A stretch of 64,000 nt of DNA from Calliphora vicina (Eukaryota; Arthropoda; Insecta; Diptera; Calliphoridae). The position numbers and the translations under genes were made by a program. Shown piece after piece: positions 23,401-33,710 of this stretch. The stretch lies in contig NC_088781.1 in assembly GCF_958450345.1 (NCBI RefSeq), positions 117,068,431 through 117,132,430 of the forward strand, read 5' to 3'. The first letter of the stretch is position 1, and the number at the start of each line of letters is the position of its first letter. Below the pieces are notes generated by a model that saw only the letters and a list, made by a program, of their open reading frames with translations, searched no databases and was not told the DNA's origin.

Positions 23401-23752
23401 ATTTCCAAATTAGTTTCTGATGGCTGTTCTGAGCTTATTTTGCCATAATTACCCTAAAAATTATTCGACAACTTTTTTTTAGCTTTATAAAGTTTGCGGG
23501 TTAGAGGGTTAATTTAAATATTTGGAAAACAAGATTTAGGTTACAGTTTTAAGCTTCAAACTATTAATTTTATATTAAATAATGATTTTTTATTTTACTT
23601 AGGAAAATGTGTTAATGAATCGTATGCGCATAGATATGGAGAAATTGAAATGGATGCCCCTGGCTAATGGGGATTATGCAGTTTTTACTCATTGGATCGT
23701 GGGCGGCAAAGAGCGATTCACAGTTGATTTCTTTTTCTCTTTTCGTGAATAA
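17477..23752 (+). CDS. DUF1091-family secreted protein, four exons
   Basis: The exons are 17477-17542, 17616-17771, 17851-18024 and 23603-23752 (stop TAA), all with GT-AG introns in phase 0, giving 181 residues, the usual size of the family. Exon 1 encodes the signal peptide (a run of Ile/Phe/Cys/Ser after MLLNNFQKTILR). The start was chosen because only this ATG joins in frame, through a 73-bp intron, to VFSGHLDITSIKCKNLDPSF. Family marks are this IKCxNLDPxF block with its Cys, then VGLYKRSNNKYNPYLFQDTT followed by FESCKFL, then NRSCPI, and a C-terminal PLANGDYAVFTHWIVGGKER strand. DUF1091 proteins are abundant in flies, secreted, and mostly of unknown function. Intron 3 is about 5.6 kb and filled with a 1042-bp TIR element, MITEs, Helitron remnants and two family I repeats, so correct splicing needs this intron to be tolerated. 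Reading frame and splice sites look intact. Confidence 0.88.
18150..19375. repeat. Minisatellite of about 35-45 bp, split by a TIR element
   Basis: Degenerate units like ATATAGAACCAATTTAGCTT + CAATCGTAGATCTTT are seen at 18160-18225, again at 19270-19370, and once more at 19875-19925. The 1042-bp element at 18228-19269 sits inside it. This is intron 3 of the DUF1091 gene. Confidence 0.6.
18228..19269 (-). mobile_element. 1042-bp TIR element (TA target), copy 1
   Basis: The element starts CACACAGAAAACAGATT and ends with the exact complement AATCTGTTTTCTGTGTG; TA lies at each side. An inverted copy of the same length is at 30248-31289 and looks identical over the ORF regions and ends. It contains two back-to-back open frames (78 and 119 codons, starts at 18810 and 18823) without recognised domains. 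On the strand of the 78-codon frame a GTAAGT...TTTCAG pair could form a 90-bp intron. I cannot assign a superfamily beyond the TA-type ends. Confidence 0.85.
19531..19754. mobile_element. TIR element, CCCCCTGTCTATACTTGA family, copy 1
   Basis: The 224-bp copy starts CCCCCTGTCTATACTTGACA and ends with TATCAGGTATAGAAAGGGGG. TTA is on both sides. An inner inverted match (TATCATAACAATTAATGACG and GACGTTTATCATGATA) is also seen. The second copy is at 60791-61852. Confidence 0.85.
19990..21650 (-). pseudogene. Helitron Rep/helicase protein remnant
   Basis: Read on the minus strand, the N-terminal piece (21645-21390) gives RKRRAAETAAERESRI and similar Arg/Glu-rich text. After the inserted hAT-like MITE (20714-21377) it continues as TRRITASANASQ, a frame break, then VQGQMYHRIGSLLPLPNDDA and EFLQIYFTGNEATEAEHRC (20400-20230). 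The last two strings match the well-conserved GQIYHxIGSLLP / FLQIYFMGN region of Helitron proteins. Stops, frameshifts and the nested element show it is dead. Rep HUH and helicase motifs are not present. It lies antisense in intron 3 of the DUF1091 gene. Confidence 0.8.
20714..21377. mobile_element. hAT-like MITE nested in the Helitron remnant
   Basis: The 664-bp element begins TAGGGTTTTTAATTTCCCG and ends CGGGATAAAAGCCCTA. It is flanked by GTTTCAAC (20706-20713) and GTTTCAGC (21378-21385), an 8-bp duplication with one change. The ends also carry several CCCGGGAAT-type palindromes. It splits the coding text of the Helitron remnant. Confidence 0.85.
21794..22500 (+). repeat. Dispersed T-run repeat (family I), full-length copy D
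   Basis: It starts TATACCCTTCACCTTCGTGA after a T-run and ends with a decayed hairpin (ACTCGACACAGCTGAAT) and TTTTACTTG. It is directly followed by copy E with only one extra T between them. Confidence 0.9.
22502..23158 (+). repeat. Dispersed T-run repeat (family I), full-length copy E
   Basis: It starts TATACCCTTCAACTTCGTGA and ends CTCTCTTACTTG before a run of T. The A/T-homopolymer core at 22930-23040 is long. It forms a head-to-tail pair with copy D. Confidence 0.9.
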
Positions 23753-23759
23753 AATTGAA

Positions 23760-24615
23760 TAATATGTACATATTTCCAAATTACGTTAGCTAAAATGCAA
23801 AACAACGTAACATCATTTTAGATGTTAACTCTATTTCAGATATAAACCTCTTAAAACCATTTGAGATTTAAGATTTAATTTTTATAGAATTTTGTTGAAG
23901 TTATTCACCATTATTAATCAATTATTGGATATCGGTTTTTGTTGTTACGTTGTTTTGAATTTTATTTGTCAATATGTAATAATATTACCACCTACCTATA
24001 TTGAAATATAAATAAAATTGGTTTAAATGATGAATTTATTTAGTTATGATAACTTTGTTTTTATTATATTTTTTGTTTGTTTTTTTTTTATTTAAAACTC
24101 TAAAATTTTTGCCAAGACACGTAACCATCAGTGTTTTGTTATCCACAGCAATTAGAATATGAAACATTATAAATCCATTAAATAAATATTTGTGACATTT
24201 TTTTAACTGTTCGCTGTGAATTTTTGTATTTGTTCTTTGTTTATAAAGCATTTTTTTTGTTCAGTTGCTGGTGTTAAACGCATTCATATGCAGCCATTAC
24301 ACTCAGAGAAAGAGGTTTATAAAAATTCTTAAGGAATTTATTTTCCACCCTTATTCGGAAATTTGAAATAATAAGAAAATTGCAACAAAAAAAAAAACTA
24401 AACTGTGGTTGGCACTCACAGCCTTCAGGAGTTATTTATAAAATAAGAAACAGAAATCAAAAAATAGTAAGATTTTTATAAACAACAGATTTTTTAGTAA
24501 AGTCCGACAACAGCTGGCAGGTTTAATAATGTTAAGTTTTCACCTTTTAAAAACGGTGGTTTAATTCCTTTAAATAAATCGTATTCTTTTGAATTGAAAA
24601 TAAAAGCACCAAGAA
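23760..24615. other. AT-rich stretch after the DUF1091 gene
   Basis: No gene or element boundary is recognised. AATAAA-type motifs near 24010 (ATAAATAAAATTGG) could serve as the poly(A) signal of the DUF1091 transcript. Confidence 0.35.
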
Positions 24616-24619
24616 ATTG

Positions 24620-24790
24620 TTAACTCTCTTTTAATACACACATTTTATTACAAACTTTAAAAGCGCACTGTTAATAAGGTAGATGTTAACTCTAACAGCA
24701 CCTACGATACACTGACTTACTCACATCTCGCTATAACTATTTATATATACAGCGCCATCTTCTAGAAGTCTCATGAATATATAAGCAAAA
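24620..24790 (-). mobile_element. LTR-type fragment (promoter part)
   Basis: Text around 24715-24785 (CTCGCTATAACTATTTATAT, GCGCCATCTTCTAGAAG) is the approximate complement of 59565-59645 and resembles the U3/TATA part of an insect LTR. No LTR ends are seen. Confidence 0.4.
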
Positions 24791-24794
24791 ACCA

Positions 24795-25810
24795 CGACTA
24801 CCTCAATTTTTCCACCTATTTTTTAGCACAATTTGTTTTCCACAAAATTTTATTTTCACCAAAATTAGTTTTTCACGATTTTAGCACTCCTACTTGTTTG
24901 ATTATTAAATTCTTCTATTTCAACCCATTTTATCTATTATATTTAAAATATTTAACATTTTTCTGTGAGTGTATGTTGAAAAAAAAAACTAAGCTCAAAC
25001 CAAAACAATTGTAATGCTCAGCTACATTTAAATGTTTTTAAAAAATTTATTTTTTTCTAAAAAAACGGCCATTAATTTTTGTTAACTGTTCTTTTTTATA
25101 TCTGTTATTTGCTGGGGATTTATCATTTGTTTTAATGTCCTGTGTTTTTGTCCTTAATTTAGAAAGAATGAAAAGATTTTTATTTTTCATATTTAGCAAA
25201 AAAAAAACCTCCACCAAAATATAAAGAAAATAAAAATTTGTTCTTAATGTTTGTAAAGCTTTTCAGTATAATTTTTTGTGATTTTATGCAGTAAGAAATA
25301 TGTTGGCACACACTTTTTGTCGTTTATTCGTGTATTTGTTTTAAAAAGAAGTGTCTTCTTTGCATTCATTTCAACATAATGCCTTAAATAAAAACTAATA
25401 TAAGGCATTTAATTACTTAAATTGTATAATTTTTAAATATGCCCATTGGTCCTACTAAAAAGTTGTTAAAAACACATATTTCTAATAAAGCAACACATCT
25501 TAACACATTGAAAACAATTAAGGATTTCATCAATGTGTTAAGCGAACAATATTTTCTACTCTACTCCAAGGGGCATAGAAATCCGCATTCTCACTTTATC
25601 ATTTAATACTCTCTTATCTGAGTATTAGTTAATTTTTAAATTGTTCCTAATGTCTGGTTTACAGGAGAAAGAACTTACTTATTTACTTTATTCGACCAAT
25701 AAATTGGCTTACTTGAAGAAGTAATATAACACCGTGTATAACACCAAACACAGTCCTTTCCTGACCGATTTTCTGCATATTCAAAATGCCAGGGTCCCTA
25801 GTCGAGCTTT
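24795..25810. other. Intergenic stretch, nothing recognised
   Basis: No coding or repeat structure could be supported here. Confidence 0.4.
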
Positions 25811-25818
25811 ATTGGCGT

Positions 25819-25976
25819 ATGAGGAGTCGCAGAACAAATGGTACTTTTTCGAAATTTTTTACAAATTGATTTTTTGGTATTTTTATAATATTTTGGTTAA
25901 AATCTTCTAGAAAAAATCAATTTCCCAAAATTTTTAAATTTTCAAAAAAGTACCTTTTGTTCTGCGGCTCCTCATA
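25819..25976. mobile_element. Foldback element with about 40-bp arms
   Basis: The left arm TATGAGGAGTCGCAGAACAA-ATGGTACTTTTTCGAAA is matched by a right arm ending AAAGTACC-TTTTGTTCTGCGGCTCCTCATA, leaving about 75 bp of AT-rich centre. This is a MITE-like hairpin of 158 bp. The target duplication is unclear. Confidence 0.8.
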
Positions 25977-25979
25977 TAT

Positions 25980-27130
25980 GAAGCTGGAACGCTCAAATCT
26001 TCATATTTATATTAAGACGGATAATGGTAGGACTACCAGTTCATATGTTGATTCATAATTGGTACTTTACAATTCCTAATTTGAGTTATAAATGGTACTC
26101 CACCAGTATCAGTGTTGAGTTTTCTATGGTCTCTACAAGGGTTTTTCAAATTAAAAGACCAAGATCTACAGCACACAATAGTCAGAGCGAAACTAAAAAT
26201 TGTCGAATGCAAACAAATAAAAACGGGCTAGATTGCACTAAAGAAATAATGACAAAGGCGCGCTAGTTGTTAATCAACCCAGAACTACTTTTTATCTCAA
26301 TAGAGAACGAGTTCAGTTATATGAATTCGGCATACAATTTCCTTCAATAAGAAATTGTGTATTGCTTTGATATGAAATTACTTTATTAAACTGAATAACA
26401 GCAAAAAAAATAAAAATCTTCTGAAATTGTCTCTCCAATTCTCAATTTTCCAGTGCATGAGGTGTCCAGGTTAGAGTACAAACAAACAAATTGTGGGATG
26501 AAACAAATGTCGAACAAATCAAGACATCCAATTGGAGTATCTAGAATATACAAGAGAACACTATAAATATTGCAGTAGTTTGGAAGAGAAGAAGATGGGA
26601 AAAATGGGGCACTTGCTTATCCTTGCATCAGGTCTCTGTTGGTAAAACCTTATTTATATAATACAACACTTACTATTCAAACCAATAGAGAGAAGGTCCT
26701 AGGGGAATAAAAATGTACCCAAATATTCTCTATGGTTCATATTGAATTGAATTCAATTTTTACATATTGAATAATTTATATAAAAAAAATTAAATCGAGT
26801 ATAAATACGCTTCTAAAGAAACATTAGTCCAGGAACGCTGAAAATACCATCGGTTTTTATGATATTTCCTATAAATATGAATAGAACTCACAGAAAAAGC
26901 TGTTCTTAAAATTTGCAAAAAATCGCCCAAAGTTATATTTTGATCCCACTTACGTTTGAAAATCGCCGAGAAATCATCACATCTGATAATCCTGATAGTG
27001 AACATGAATCTGCTGTTTTTATTATTATGAGAATATCTAGATAAATATCTATCAGATATTTTGAAATGAGAAGACTAATGGGAGTCCTTACAGTGAGGAG
27101 GAGGATGAATTTTTGATACACTATTTTTGT
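25980..27130. other. Intergenic stretch, nothing recognised
   Basis: An 80-codon frame at 26024-26266 and 62-71-codon minus-strand frames at 26790-27121 have no family resemblance and no exon borders I trust. Confidence 0.35.
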
Positions 27131-27134
27131 CAGA

Positions 27135-29070
27135 GTTTACAATTTAGGCTTTATAGGTGGCTGAACCACTAGACCGATGTTCTTGAAATGTTTACTGTAA
27201 GTTTCTCTATATCTGGAAGGAGCAATATGCTACTCCTGTTTTCGAAATTTTAAGTGGGCGTGGCCTCTAATACAAAATAAATTGTTATTATGGATATCAG
27301 GTGAATTATAATTGTGAAAGCCGCGAAATTTCGAGGGATTTACTTAGGTATTGTATGCAGCTTGGCTGTAAATGGGGAAGATTGGATAAATGTGCGTGGC
27401 ACCACCTTGTTGAAAAATTGTGTCTAAATTACTATCCAATCATTGCGATCGGAAGATATCGATTTCAAAAGTCATGACATGAAATCCCCCATATACATAT
27501 ACAAATAAATGTATGTCTGTTTGCTTATTTGTGCTTTATGGATGGCTAAACCACGGGACCGATGCTCTTGAAATTACTGTAAGTTTCTCCGTATCTGGAA
27601 AGAACAATAGGGTACTTTTTATTTCAAAATTTTAAGTGGGCGTGGCACATCCCATACAACGTTAATAGTTATTATTAAATATCTGCTTAACTATAATTGT
27701 AAAAGCCGCAAAACTTCGCAAGAATTGGCTGCAAATGGACATGATTGGATAAATGGGCATGGTACTCCCATACAAAGTGAATAGTTATTTTCAGATATCT
27801 GCAGAACTATCACAGTCTTAAAACTTTATACGAATCAATTTCTTATAACTACATGAAGTTTAACTAAAAATGGCATTGACCAGAACAGGGGGTGTTGCAC
27901 CTCCCATATAAAGTAAATAGTTATTTTTAAATATCTTAAGAACTATAATGGTGTTGTCCGAATAGCAACCTTAACATTTGGGTGAAAAAAGGTGGTATTG
28001 GATTAGTGGGTGTGCACCTCCCATACAATGTAAATTATTAATTTCGAATATCTGAAGAACTGTAATTGTGAAAGTCCTGAAACTTCTTATCACTGCACGA
28101 AGTTTAACCAAACAAGTAAGAGAGCTATATTCGGCTGTGCCGAATCTTATATACCCTTCACCAAATTATACTTCAAAATACAAATTTTAAATATTTTTAG
28201 GTAAACAACATTTTTTTTAATTTTTTGTTAAAATTTTTTTATTAAATTTAAAAAAAAAAATTTTGTTTTTTAAATTTTTTTTTGATGAAAAAAAATTCGG
28301 ATTAAATAATATTTTTTCCGATTTTGACCCATTGTAGGTCCAACTTATTATATGCGTCGTTGCAAAGGTCTTTGAAATATCTATAATTAGATATCCATAT
28401 TGTCTATATTAATGACTTAGTAATCCAGATATAGGTCAAAAATAGGTCAAAAATCGAGGCTGTCCTGGTTTTTTCCTCATATCTCAGCCATTTGTGGACC
28501 GATTTTGCTGATTTTAAATAGGAAACTTCTCGAAAGCATATGTGACAGAATTATTGTAGATTTAGATCCCGAAGATATCTGGGGTCTTCAGAAAATTGAT
28601 TTAAAAAAACAAACTGACGGACAGCGGACATGGCTTAATCGACTCCGCTATCTATAGGGATCCACAATATATATACTTTATAGGATTCTGAAATGAAAAA
28701 TATAGAAATTACAAACGGAATGACAAACTTATATATACCCTTCGCACGAAGGTGAAGGGTATAAAAATGGGCAGTATCGGAACAGGGAAGTAAAGATTTA
28801 TTTCTAAATATTTTGAGACCTATAATTGCCAGATTCTTCAAACTGTGTCTGAATGGCTCTCTTATCATTTTACATAGTTTTGCTGGAAATTCGTGGGATT
28901 GGATTATTGGGCGTGGCATATCTCATAAAAAGTAAATAGTTAGTTTCGAATATCTGAAGAACTATAATTGTAGAATTATTTAAACTCTTTAGGAATCAAT
29001 TTCTTATTCGCTGAAAATAAGCGAAAATGGGATTAGTGGGCGTTGCATTTCCCATACAAAGTAAATATTA
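27135..29070. repeat. Degenerate direct-repeat array, split by a family I copy
   Basis: Units contain GTGGGCGTGGCACATCCCAT, ACAAAGTAAATAGTTATTTT and ATATCTGAAGAACTATAATT. A longer block with GGCTGAACCACTAGACCGAT at about 27160 recurs at about 27545. Eight or so units are seen before 28112, and the pattern resumes after 28764. The element at 28113-28763 therefore inserted into an existing array. Confidence 0.75.
28113..28763 (-). repeat. Dispersed T-run repeat (family I), full-length copy F
   Basis: The minus-strand copy has its head TATACCCTTCACCTTCGTGC at 28763 and its tail at 28113 with the hairpin ATTCGGC-aca-GCCGAAT and CTTACTTG. Both sides are A-runs on the plus strand. Confidence 0.9.
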
Positions 29071-29074
29071 ATTT

Positions 29075-30240
29075 AAATGGCAAAAGTTCCGTTATTAATT
29101 ATATTCATTTAATTTTTTATAAAATTCACAGAGTTAAGCTATTTACCGTGTCCTTTTAATAGTTTCAAATCAGTAGCCAACTAATTAATATTTAGCAATA
29201 TATGTAAGATGTTCTATTTCATGTTTTTCACCATATACATAACTCATTTAACCCACTGTCCCTCTGTACATAGTATGTATGTAAAAGTCAATCACGTGAC
29301 TTTAATACCAAACAAATCAAAAAGTTAAAACAAATCAGCTGTTATCAGTAATATAACATTACCGTTATTTCAACACATCCTTCATCTCACACTCTCTGCC
29401 TAAAAGTCAAGAGACATTTCTAACATAGAGAAAACACATTCAACTTATTCACCACTATTTAGAGCGCATGCTGGTAATTTTTAAAAAATGGACGCTACAA
29501 AAAGGGTGGAGTTTTTGCAACCAATACATTGTTACCCAAATGTGTCAGAGTATTGGTAAGTACAACACTCTCTATACATAAATGAAAATATGGAATGAGT
29601 CCTTGTATAACCAGATATTAAGAACCATAATAAAAAAAGCGACTTTTTGATGCCACAAATTCGTTTGACTGTAATGGTATACAATCAAATGTGTGTAGTT
29701 GGGTGAACTGTGGAAAGGGTATGGGAATGTGTGCATGGGGATATTAAGGCAGCCAGGATATGTATGTGTGGTTGGGGGGGGGGGGTGTCAGGCTGAAGTT
29801 GGAAGTATGTTAGGGAAATGAGCGAAGTGAATTGGCTTTTTGTTATCTGTATACTTTTTTGGAATGTCTGCTGTTGTATGGGAGCTATATTTTTTGTTGT
29901 AGCTTTTTTTTTGTTGTTTTTTACGAGCATAACGAGTGAAGTGGATCCTTAAATGACTTTGCATCCTTACTGGTTAATATAACCACAGCAAAGTTTTATG
30001 CTACATCACATGGAAGAAGTAAGAGCACAAATAGAAAAAAATCAATGGTAAGATATTAAAAAATCAATTGAAAGGTTGGGTTAAGATATAGTGAAATTTA
30101 AGAAATTTTGCAATATTGATTTAAAATAAAGAAACACAAATACTATTTGTATTAATGTTTTATTCTGTTTGTTTTAATTTATTAATTATAATTAGGCCTG
30201 TTTTTTGTACCTAAACTCCTCCTTCTTAGAAGCCTTTTTG
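29075..30240. other. Intergenic stretch with a 13-14-base G-run
   Basis: No gene is recognised. A run of G at about 29774-29787 lies in a G/T-rich local stretch (29695-29800), unusual in this AT-rich window. Confidence 0.4.
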
Positions 30241-30247
30241 ATACATA

Positions 30248-31289
30248 CACACAGAAAACAGATTTGTTGGAAATCGGTTATGATTATTAAAATTTAATAA
30301 TATATATCGAATATTTATTGTAGTTATTAAATAACTATAAATTTAACTGAATTTCGGTAATAAGAATCGTAAAACCATAATTGCAATTGAAATATGGTTG
30401 AAGCAGCCTTAAAACACCGGTTTGTGTCTTTACTAAACTTAATTTAATGTATTCGGAAAACACTACCGAATTATATTCAGCATATTGATGGTTGCAAACG
30501 AAAAATTCCATTATGATATACAAGTATACTAGTTTGTCAACCAATGGAAAATTTTTTAAGTTTTTTGTCATTTTATAAAAAGAATTATTAAAATAAAGTG
30601 AATAATCAAAATAATTAAATTTATTGTACAAGAAGAAATAACCAGTAATAATTATAAACGAGAAGGTAAGTTCTTCATTATTAATTAGGTCCATCTAAAT
30701 ACATTTTTGTACATAAATTTAAAATGTCTCTATAGCTTTTTTAACATTATTTCAGAGAAAAAAATCGTGACTGTATCTTCAACACTTGTCATAAACGCAG
30801 AAATCAAATGCTTTGCTGCTTCGCGCCTAATGAAACCTGAACATGTCTCCAATGTTGGTACCTACTGTGATGGACGACTCATATATAGGACAAAAAACGA
30901 AATACGGGCCTGTTCCAACCTTCGCAAGATCCTCTTATTTTAAGAATCATTTAGTATTATTTGTGTTATGTTTAGATATAATTAGATATGTAGCATATTT
31001 ACATGTAATTTTAGTATAAACGAATAAAGAGTCACAAAAAAATAATTAAATTATGTGTGTATGTATTTTGACAAAACAAAAAATATATTAATTGTTCCAA
31101 CTGATACTTTCAGTCCTTACCACTGAATTATTATTTTCGAACAGTTGTGTGTATCGTTAATTCAGCAAAGGGATATTGTATATACAAATATATTCAGTCA
31201 TTGCAACTGAATAGAATGATAGTACTTGCAACCGACAAAATTCGATTGGCGCCAAATTCGGTTGTGAATACGAATCTGTTTTCTGTGTG
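30248..31289 (+). mobile_element. 1042-bp TIR element (TA target), copy 2
   Basis: This is an inverted copy of 18228-19269 with the same ends (CACACAGAAAACAGATT and its complement), the same length and the same two divergent open frames. TA abuts each end. On the plus strand a donor GTAAGT at 30666 and acceptor TTTCAG ending at 30755 join the frame KFIVQEEITSNNYKRE to EKKIVTVSSTLVINA, which then runs to the stop at 30943. No ATG is found in the first piece. Confidence 0.85.
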
Positions 31290-31435
31290 TATGAGTTTCC
31301 TTGGTTTTCATAAATAAGTTGTAATTAGATATTTATACTAATACAAATACATGTAAGACATTTGCAACAACAACAAATAAGTCATTTCCTTTGAGTCAGT
31401 AAATCAACCCCTATCAGCAGGCTTCTTTGGCTTAA

Positions 31436-32727
31436 CACGTTGACGTAAATGACGTCTATAGACGTCGTGTCCGAGTGCAAATATATGCAAACGACGTCTA
31501 TAACCGTTATAAATATTTAAAGTTATAAAACAATATTTTAACTATAAATCTGTGTGATTTAGCTTTCTACCAATTCCTTCAATACTATTTTAAAAGGAAA
31601 ATATTACAGTTATATTATTTCATTTATTTTTAGATTTATGATTTTGTTGCTATAAGAGTACTTGTAGATTTTAATGACGTGCATAGACGTCAATAATTTA
31701 TTTATTATTTTTAGCCTCTCTTTGAGTCTGACTTACTTTTGGACAATGTAAATGTTTGTTTATGGTTTTGTTGATAATTCTAACTGTATTTTTTTAAATA
31801 TCAGTGAAGGTTTTAGTTATTACCTATTTGTGACGATATACATATTTGGGCATTGATAGATGCGATCGAATTATCTCGTATTATTCTTCTCCAAAAAAGA
31901 GTATCCGTTGGTAATAATTTTTCACATTTTAGACTTATGTGTTTGGAATTCGTATTACTTGTATAAAAAATTTCATAAAAATGTAAAGTTCCTTGAGTTT
32001 AGGGAATCTCTTGTAAAATCCCTTATAAGATTACCAAAACATATTTTAGATGGTAACCAGCTGATGTGTCATATGGCAGACCACAAAGGACATCCAACAC
32101 ATCTTTTTTAAAATTATCTGAACAACATTACATTGAGAAGATTCTGACACCAGAAAACTATAAAAGAACTAACACATTTTACCGTTGCAGGAACTGCACA
32201 AAAAACAAATTCCGAAAAGAGACAAAATACAGGTGTAAAACATGTCCTGAAAAACCAGCTTTATGTCCCGAAAGCTTTGAGCCGTATCACTTACTTTATT
32301 GTTAGTAAACACATATCTGTATAAAATATACATAAATACTATCATAATCATATTAAACTTGTTAGTTTATTAAATTTAAATATGAATAGAAAGATATAGA
32401 ACTGAACTTTTTATTTTTTATGTAAAGATGAAATAACTTTAATTAAAATTAATAAAAATCATGAATTTTTTCAGTTATTTCAAAAAAATATTTTTGAATA
32501 CCAGGACGTCTAAAGCCGTAATTTGTATATCAGAGAAATGGTTATTATGAAAAACAAATGACGGCTATAGACGTCTAACTTTTTTTATAAAAAAATTTTA
32601 GAAAATGCAAAATTTTATCATAAAATTATGAAATCTTCATCTAACACCTTTAAAATTAAATAATAACCAAAAAAATTTAAGTGTGTTTTTGGGTGGATTC
32701 GTCAATTTTGAGGTGAGCGTCAACGTG
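31436..32727 (+). mobile_element. piggyBac-like element with TTAA target duplications
   Basis: TTAA lies at 31432-31435 and 32728-32731. The ends are CACGTTGACG and its complement CGTCAACGTG. Subterminal copies of the palindrome-like ACGTCTATAGACGT occur at about 31452, 31490, 31672, 32505 and 32563. The inside keeps only the C-terminal part of a piggyBac transposase. The element is much shorter than an intact piggyBac, so it is an internally deleted, non-autonomous copy. Confidence 0.92.
31860..32305 (+). pseudogene. piggyBac transposase C-terminus, frameshifted
   Basis: The first frame (31860-32111) gives IIFHILDLCVWNSYYLYKKF and the following EFRESLVKSLI, as in the post-catalytic helix of piggyBac transposases. 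A frameshift near 32100 moves to a second frame (to stop 32305) with the Cys-rich tail RCRNCTKNKFRKETKYRCKT and CPEKPALCPESFEPYHLLYC, a C-x2-C...C-x2-C...C-H zinc-binding pattern. The N-terminal part with the three catalytic aspartates is absent, so the product cannot be an active transposase. Confidence 0.88.
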
Positions 32728-33150
32728 TTAAAGTAAAAAAAATACCCTCTTTCTTTTTTAGGAAGTATGTATGTAACTATAAACCATGATATTTTTTTTT
32801 TATTCTTGTACATAGTTGTAGCTACTTATATTTTTGATTCTTGTGCTATTTTGACTTTATTTACTTTTCATCTTGGGGTATGTATCGCAATTTTTGTCAC
32901 GCCTCTTCTTAAACTTGTGTTGTGTTTGCTACATACGTTTTTTATGTATTTTTCTCTGCTCATTTTTTTAATGCATTATTCTTCTTTTATATACAAGACG
33001 AAAATCTTGGTTTAATAAGGTTACAGTGGTCAGAGATGTCAAATATTTTGAATCGAACATAAAATAGCTTTGATTTTGTCATGTTCAGCAAAAATCGATT
33101 ATCCTGTTTTTAAACATGTTTATACAATTTTTAAAGCGTTTAGCACATAT

Positions 33151-33689
33151 TGTTACGAAATTGTACTTGAATTCAAATATAATGATTTTAAGGGCTGATT
33201 TAAAAGTAGCATAATGCTTTCAAATAACAGTGCTGTAATAGCAAACTGTAACATATCTGTGGGCATTATTAAATAAAAGCTTTCAGTTGACCATTGATCG
33301 TAAGTTGGCAACGCTGTCGAATTCGAATATTCAGTTAAAGAACATTGTAGAAATAGAGCTTTCTAGATGGTAATGCAGTGTTATAAATAGTGGCAGAGGT
33401 TGCAGTCGGGAGTGAGTTTATCAGAGACGCTATTTGAATAAACATCAATTGAGTGCCTTGAAGTGTGCTGTATTTTTCAAGTGGATTCGTATACATTATA
33501 AAGTGTCTGTATTTCTGAGAATTTATAAACGTGTATAAAAAAAACATTGAGTGACTGTTGTTGAAAATTTTAAATAAATAAAGAGTTGTTATAATTTTCA
33601 AATTACTAAACGGCTTTTATTTGCAATCAAAAGTATCCGGTTTATTTAAAGGAAATAAACCAGCGTTTTGAAAAGGTTAAAACGTAACA
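33151..33689 (+). mobile_element. Solo LTR of a retrotransposon
   Basis: This 539-bp unit starts TGTTACGAAATTG and ends AAAACGTAACA. It is flanked by ATAT on both sides (33147-33150 and 33690-33693). A TATA-like GTTATAAATAG lies at about 33381 and AATAAATAAAG at about 33575, fitting a promoter and a poly(A) signal. No internal retrotransposon genes adjoin it, so it is a solo LTR. A partial relative of its 3' end is at 62140-62200. Confidence 0.8.
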
Positions 33690-33710
33690 ATATGTTAAAT
33701 ATATAGATAG

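Noticed and set aside
29774..29787. G-run as a possible regulatory G-quadruplex
   Set aside because: It is a single homopolymer without the four spaced G-tracts; it could also be a sequencing or assembly effect.
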